Shown here in pieces: positions 7,980-10,999 of a stretch of 10,999 nt of DNA (the first letter of the stretch is position 1; the number at the start of each line of letters is the position of its first letter). Both the position numbers and the translations under genes were made by a program. Below the pieces are notes generated by a model. That model saw nothing but the letters and a program-made list of their open reading frames with translations. It was not told where the DNA came from and made no database searches. The stretch is from Cypionkella sp. Lineage in GTDB: Bacteria > Pseudomonadota > Alphaproteobacteria > Rhodobacterales > Rhodobacteraceae. The stretch is taken from positions 1 to 10,999 of the forward strand of contig JAGPBG010000035.1 in the NCBI GenBank assembly GCA_018063485.1, read 5' to 3'.

Positions 7980-8639
7980 TCACCACGGAACGGTGTCACC
8001 GCGCCAATCCGCAAATGTGCCCGTCTGCGCCGGTGTCATCGCTTGCAACACCTGAACCAGGTAGCGCGCTGCCATTTGTGGTGTCACCGCAGGGTGCCCG
8101 GCGGAGTAGCTCCTGGTCAGATCGGTGACCACAGTGCCCGGATGGAGGCACGCCAATACCGCCTGCGGATGGCTGCGCGCCACCTCGATGGATGCCGTAT
8201 GGATGAATTGATTGAGCGCAGCCTTGGCTGCCCGATAGGAATACCACCCACCCAATGCATTATCGCCAATCGAGCCCACGCGCGCCGATAAAACCCCGAT
8301 CCGCGCTTGGCGATCCTTCGGCAACAGACTGAGCGCATGTTTGACAACCAATACCGGACCAATCGCGTTCAAGGCCAGTTGCGCCGCCATCGCGTCAAAC
8401 GTGATCGCGCGCAAGGATTTCTCCGGTCTTGCGCCGCCGAGTTCCAAAGCCCCTGTTGCGATGAAAATAATGTCAAACCGCCCCGTCAATCGCCCCAGCG
8501 TCTCTGCCACAACCGCCTCATCGGTGATATCCAAACCATCCCGACTGCGCGAAAGGCCAACGGCCTCACCTTGCAGACTCAGCTCTGCAACAAGAGCCGC
8601 ACCGATCCCCCCCGAGGCTCCGATCACCAAGGACCGCAT
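7980..8639 (-). CDS. SDR-family oxidoreductase, C-factor-like
   Basis: A 219-residue classical short-chain dehydrogenase/reductase with a cytoplasmic Rossmann fold. The N-terminal cofactor motif is GASGGIG (7-13), preceded by MRSLVI. LDIT (37-39) is the acidic turn typical of D-x-T/S adenine-contacting loops, NAIGP contains the structural N91, and S123 (or S118) with Y135-x3-K139 (WYSYRAAKAALN) forms the active site. HPGTVVTDLT (167-176) is the usual segment after the catalytic helix. The overall order (LSARVGSIGDNALGGWYSYR) is that of the C-factor/CsgA-like group, whose substrate is generally unknown. ATG 8639 has GGGGGA about five bases upstream; the GTG one codon earlier is an alternative. 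It faces phoH convergently and is divergent from leuA. I see no sign of operon partners. Confidence 0.9.
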   Translation of the reverse strand: MRSLVIGASGGIGAALVAELSLQGEAVGLSRSRDGLDITDEAVVAETLGRLTGRFDIIFIATGALELGGARPEKSLRAITFDAMAAQLALNAIGPVLVVKHALSLLPKDRQARIGVLSARVGSIGDNALGGWYSYRAAKAALNQFIHTASIEVARSHPQAVLACLHPGTVVTDLTRSYSAGHPAVTPQMAARYLVQVLQAMTPAQTGTFADWRGDTVPW

Positions 8640-8884
8640 CACTTTCCCCCATGTTTCTCAGGCTACCAGGCCGTTTTCAAGCAATTAGGTCGAACCGGTT
8701 CCTTTGCAATTGCGCTTTGCCAAAATACTCTTCTCAATGGCTGCCCCACTGACAACATGCAGCCCATTCGAAGCCGTACCCCACGCCAGCCCGCAGTGCC
8801 AAAGCCGGCGCGTGGCGGCTCGATGCCGCCCAAGCCGGCCCCGCCTCATGGTCAGTTTCCGCTTCCCTTCGCCAATTTCCGCCG
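8640..8884. other. Intergenic region between the SDR gene and the leuA leader
   Basis: These bases hold no gene that I can support; short plus-strand frames here have no ribosome binding site or recognisable protein. Two structural features stand out. One is a perfect 10-bp palindrome GAACCGGTTC (8692-8701) followed by GCAATTGC (8706-8713), close upstream of the SDR start. The other is a GC-rich dyad in which GGCGGC/GCCGCC (8814-8819 and 8825-8830) is nested between two GCCGGC copies (8804-8809 and 8834-8839). The SDR promoter and upstream elements of the leuA promoter must lie here. Confidence 0.4.
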
Positions 8885-8890
8885 TATAGT
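8885..8890 (+). promoter_or_regulatory. Candidate -10 box of the leuA leader transcript
   Basis: TATAGT at 8885-8890 is a good -10 match, followed after seven bases by the A of the leader ATG (8898). A transcript starting at the usual distance would begin at or within a base or two of that ATG, giving a leaderless leader-peptide mRNA. A -35 box at 17-base spacing (CTTCCC, 8862-8867) is poor. Confidence 0.5.
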
Positions 8891-8897
8891 CACCGCC

Positions 8898-8984
8898 ATG
8901 ACACGGATCACCACCCCTCCCATGACCTTTACCGCGCCGCGCGCGGGGTTGGCGCGTGGGCTGCTTCTCCTTAGCCGCTTCTGA
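8898..8984 (+). CDS. leuA leader peptide with four consecutive leucine codons
   Basis: A 28-codon ORF (ATG 8898, TGA 8982-8984) ending 76 bases before leuA. It opens MTRITTPPMTF and ends ARGLLLLSRF. The four leucines at residues 22-25 are encoded CTG CTT CTC CTT (8961-8972), with a fifth Leu (TTG) at residue 18. Runs of the codon for the end-product amino acid close to the 3' end of a short ORF are the hallmark of attenuator leader peptides in amino-acid operons; here the downstream gene makes the first committed enzyme of leucine synthesis. No Shine-Dalgarno sequence precedes the ATG, and the TATAGT box seven bases upstream suggests leaderless translation. It is too short for standard gene callers. 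The peptide itself probably has no function beyond sensing charged tRNA-Leu by ribosome pausing. Confidence 0.85.
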   Translation: MTRITTPPMTFTAPRAGLARGLLLLSRF

Positions 8985-9058
8985 GCGTGCCCTTGGGTGC
9001 GACCGCTCGGAAGTGACCAGCGCCCAAAGGAAAGCCACGAAAAACCAAGGAACAGCAG
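8961..9058 (+). promoter_or_regulatory. leuA attenuator: alternative RNA stems that can mask the leuA ribosome binding site
   Basis: Three pairings are visible. Stem C joins the Leu-codon run CTGCTTCTCCTT (8961-8972) with AAGGAACAGCAG (9047-9058), which contains the leuA Shine-Dalgarno sequence: 5 bp, a 2x2 mismatch, 5 bp. Stem A joins 8976-8987 with 9004-9015 (CTTCTGAGCG/CGCTCGGAAG plus two outer pairs; two G-U). Stem B joins 8990-9000 with 9020-9030 (TTGGGTGC/GCGCCCAA core, one mismatch, one G-U). A and B cannot form together except as a pseudoknot; C encloses either. No T-tract follows any stem, so control of translation initiation is more likely than intrinsic termination. A ribosome stalled on the Leu codons would block C and A, favour B and expose the leuA start. 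Confidence 0.6.
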
Positions 9059-9060
9059 AT

Positions 9061-10641
9061 ATGACTGACACAACCTCGCAACCGCGCGTGATCATTTTCG
9101 ACACCACACTGAGGGATGGCGAACAATCCCCAGGCGCGACCATGACCCATGAAGAAAAGCTGGAAATTGCCAGCTTGCTGGATGAAATGGGCGTCGATGT
9201 GATCGAGGCTGGCTTTCCCATTGCCTCGGAAGGTGATTTCAACGCGGTTTCGGAAATCTCGAAACGGTCAAGGAACTCCACCATCTGCGGTCTGGCCCGT
9301 GCCAATTTCAAAGACATTGACCGCTGCTGGGAGGCGGTGAAACATGCGCCTTCCCCGCGCATTCACACCTTCATCGGCACCTCGCCCCTGCACCGCGCCA
9401 TTCCAAACCTGACCATGGACGAGATGGAGCAGCGCATCCACGACACTGTGACCCACGCCCGCAATCTGTGCGACAACGTGCAATGGTCGGCGATGGACGC
9501 GACCCGTACCGAGCATGACTATCTGTGCCGCACCGTCGAAATCGCCATAAAGGCGGGGGCCACCACGATCAACATTCCCGATACAGTCGGCTATACAGCC
9601 CCCCGCGAATCCGCCGAGTTGATCCGCATGTTGCTGGAACGGGTGCCGGGCGCAGACCGGGTGATCTTCGCCACCCATTGCCACAATGATCTGGGCATGG
9701 CGACCGCGAACAGCCTGGCCGCAGTCGATGCGGGCGCGCGCCAGATCGAATGCACCATCAACGGCTTGGGCGAACGCGCGGGCAACACCGCGCTGGAAGA
9801 GGTGGTGATGGCGCTGCGCGTGCGCAATGACATCATGCCCTACCGCACCCAGATCGATACCACCAAGATCATGAATCTGTCGCGCCGTGTCGCCTCGGTT
9901 TCCGGCTTTCCGGTGCAGTTCAACAAAGCCATTGTCGGCAAGAACGCCTTCTTGCACGAATCCGGCATTCATCAGGACGGCGTGCTGAAAAACATCGAGA
10001 CGTTTGAGATCATGCGACCTGCCGATATCGGCCTGACTGCCAACAACATCGCCATGGGCAAACACTCGGGACGCGCGGCTTTGCGGGCCAAGTTGAAAGA
10101 ACTGGGGATCGAGGATCTGGCCGATAACCAGTTGAACGATGTCTTCGTGCGCTTCAAGGCCTTGGCTGATCGCAAGAAAGAGGTCTACGACGAAGACCTG
10201 ATCGCCCTTGTCGCGGATGAGCAAACCAACGACGCCCATGAATATCTGCAACTGAAAAAGCTGCGCGTGATCTGCGGCACCGATGGGCCGCAAGAGGCCG
10301 ATATGGTTCTGTCGGTGGATGGGGTTGATCACCATATCGACGCCACCGGCGACGGCCCGGTCGATGCCGCTTTCAACTGCGTGAAAATGCTGTTCCCGCA
10401 TCAGGCGCGGCTGGAGATCTATCAGGTCCATGCCGTGACCGAGGGCACCGACGCGCAAGCCACGGTGTCGGTGCGCCTGCAAGAGGATGGCCGCATCGTC
10501 AATGGTTCTTCGGCCGATACCGACACCATCGTCGCCTCGACCAAGGCCTATATCAACGCGCTGAACAAGTTGATCGTGCGGCGCGCAAAATCAGCCCCGG
10601 ACAGTGATCTCAAGTCCGTGCATTACAAAGACCGGGCTTGA
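9061..10641 (+). CDS. leuA: 2-isopropylmalate synthase
   Basis: A 526-residue LeuA that condenses acetyl-CoA with 2-oxoisovalerate (2-ketoisovalerate) in the first committed step of leucine synthesis. The N-terminal TIM-barrel (about 8-280) carries FDTTLRDGEQSPG (13-25, with R18, metal ligand D19 and E21), ATHCHNDLGMA (204-214, with metal ligands H206 and H208) and NGLGERAGNTALEE (234-247, with N242). The linker has KAIVGKNAFLHESGIHQDG (289-307). The C-terminal LeuA dimer/regulatory domain (about 390-505) includes VICGTDGPQEADMVLSVDG and the GDGPVDAAFN loop that lines the leucine feedback site. Length is typical of the ~520-residue type-1 proteobacterial enzyme. The start at ATG 9061 has AAGGA nine bases upstream; the frame is open back to GTG 8956, but that stretch overlaps the leader peptide out of frame. 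Expression is probably governed by the leader described above, in addition to allosteric inhibition by leucine. Confidence 0.97.
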   Translation: MTDTTSQPRVIIFDTTLRDGEQSPGATMTHEEKLEIASLLDEMGVDVIEAGFPIASEGDFNAVSEISKRSRNSTICGLARANFKDIDRCWEAVKHAPSPRIHTFIGTSPLHRAIPNLTMDEMEQRIHDTVTHARNLCDNVQWSAMDATRTEHDYLCRTVEIAIKAGATTINIPDTVGYTAPRESAELIRMLLERVPGADRVIFATHCHNDLGMATANSLAAVDAGARQIECTINGLGERAGNTALEEVVMALRVRNDIMPYRTQIDTTKIMNLSRRVASVSGFPVQFNKAIVGKNAFLHESGIHQDGVLKNIETFEIMRPADIGLTANNIAMGKHSGRAALRAKLKELGIEDLADNQLNDVFVRFKALADRKKEVYDEDLIALVADEQTNDAHEYLQLKKLRVICGTDGPQEADMVLSVDGVDHHIDATGDGPVDAAFNCVKMLFPHQARLEIYQVHAVTEGTDAQATVSVRLQEDGRIVNGSSADTDTIVASTKAYINALNKLIVRRAKSAPDSDLKSVHYKDRA

Positions 10642-10649
10642 ACAGCCTG

Positions 10650-10673
10650 GGCGGGGGCTGCGAGGCCCCCGCC
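10650..10673 (+). terminator. GC-rich hairpin after leuA
   Basis: GGCGGGGGC (10650-10658) pairs perfectly with GCCCCCGCC (10665-10673), giving a nine-base stem with a six-base loop (TGCGAG) eight bases after the leuA stop. It lies between convergent genes and probably terminates leuA, possibly also the SDR transcript from the other side. There is no T-tract. Confidence 0.7.
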
Positions 10674-10717
10674 GAACCATCGGAGATCGCAAACACCGCC
10701 TTGCGACCAGTTGTCTC

Positions 10718-10999
10718 TTATACCTTCATTTCCATCAGCGTATTCCCGCCATCCACCACAAGCGTTGTGCCGGTGACATAGCTCGACTCCGGTGAGGCCA
10801 GAAACAATGCGCAAGCTGCCACCTCATCGGGGCGGCCGGGGCGGCCAGCAGGTGTAACCTTGCCGGCACGAACCTCCCTGGCCGAGGAGGAGGCGGTTTC
10901 AATCCACCCCGGCAGGATGGCGTTGCAGGTGATGCCCTCACGGCCATATTCCAGAGCGACAGCGCGGGTCATCCCAATGATCGCCGCCTTGGCCGTGGC
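10718..10999 (-). CDS. SDR-family oxidoreductase (C-terminal 93 residues; 5' end outside the window)
   Basis: The reading frame enters from the right edge and stops at TAA 10720-10718. The visible part begins ATAKAAIIGMTRAVALEYG, where the lysine is the catalytic Lys of the YxxxK motif; the tyrosine lies just outside the window. It continues with ITCNAILPGWIET, GRPGRPDEVAACALFLASPE and SSYVTGTTLVVDGG, the standard C-terminal landmarks of classical FabG-like SDRs. The substrate cannot be predicted. Its sequence differs clearly from the C-factor-like SDR at 7980-8639, so the two are not a recent duplication. It is convergent with leuA. Confidence 0.92.
   Translation of the reverse strand, partial: ATAKAAIIGMTRAVALEYGREGITCNAILPGWIETASSSAREVRAGKVTPAGRPGRPDEVAACALFLASPESSYVTGTTLVVDGGNTLMEMKV

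Noticed and set aside
7834..8055. 73-residue open frame after phoH, considered as a ybeY remnant
   Set aside because: No YbeY landmarks (such as the HxxxHLxxH zinc motif) are present in any frame, and it overlaps the end of the SDR gene.
8307..8897. Long plus-strand open frame ending at the leader peptide stop
   Set aside because: Its first part is the shadow of the SDR gene on the other strand; only the last 28 codons from ATG 8898 have supporting context.
8956..9060. GTG start for leuA at 8956, adding 35 residues
   Set aside because: It would overlap the leader peptide in another frame, gives a non-homologous N-terminus, and ignores the well-placed AAGGA and ATG at 9061.
9268..10482. 404-residue open frame antisense to leuA
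   Set aside because: It lies entirely within leuA on the opposite strand, has a His/Gly/Val-rich composition typical of reverse frames in GC-rich genes, and shows no recognisable domain.

Overview
The window looks like chromosomal DNA of an alphaproteobacterium, most probably of the Rhodobacteraceae (Roseobacter-like). This rests on the moderately high GC content, the alphaproteobacterial form of the aminotransferase, the SdhE/XRE pair, a lone MarR regulator of the LdtR-like type, and the miaB ... OmpA-like ... phoH order. These are family resemblances recalled from knowledge; no search was run. I see no transposase, integrase, tRNA, rRNA or CRISPR array. The content is mostly housekeeping.

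Layout. 1-167: 5' end of a MarR-type regulator (minus). 307-842: an XRE helix-turn-helix gene overlapping sdhE by ATGA (minus). 937-2562: a PLP aminotransferase (aspartate type) followed after 9 bases by a small conserved hypothetical (plus), divergent from the XRE/sdhE pair. 2594-3463: a glycosyltransferase-2-like protein (minus). 3623-4027: a GFA-family zinc protein. 4081-5391: miaB. 5594-6516: a two-gene envelope operon (OmpA-domain protein plus lipoprotein) sharing a cysteine-bracketed motif, closed by a very strong hairpin. 6752-7768: phoH. 7769-7979: intergenic DNA with a hairpin and a large imperfect palindrome. 7980-8639: a C-factor-like SDR (minus). 8898-10641: the leuA leader peptide and leuA (2-isopropylmalate synthase). 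10642-10717: a GC-rich hairpin. 10718-10999: C-terminal part of a second SDR (minus, cut by the window edge).

The most interesting element is the leuA leader (8885-9060). A 28-codon ORF carries four consecutive Leu codons (CTG CTT CTC CTT). A TATAGT box lies seven bases upstream of its ATG, which suggests a leaderless transcript. The Leu-codon run is itself complementary (10 of 12 positions, 5+5 bp) to the Shine-Dalgarno region of leuA. Two further stems between the leader and leuA exclude each other, and there is no T-tract. Together these point to leucine-responsive attenuation acting at translation initiation rather than by intrinsic termination. This is inferred from sequence.

Other notable points: the usual miaB-phoH-ybeY-ybeX-lnt neighbourhood is interrupted. 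An envelope operon sits between miaB and phoH, and no ybeY follows phoH, where a 42-base palindrome and a convergent SDR gene are found instead.
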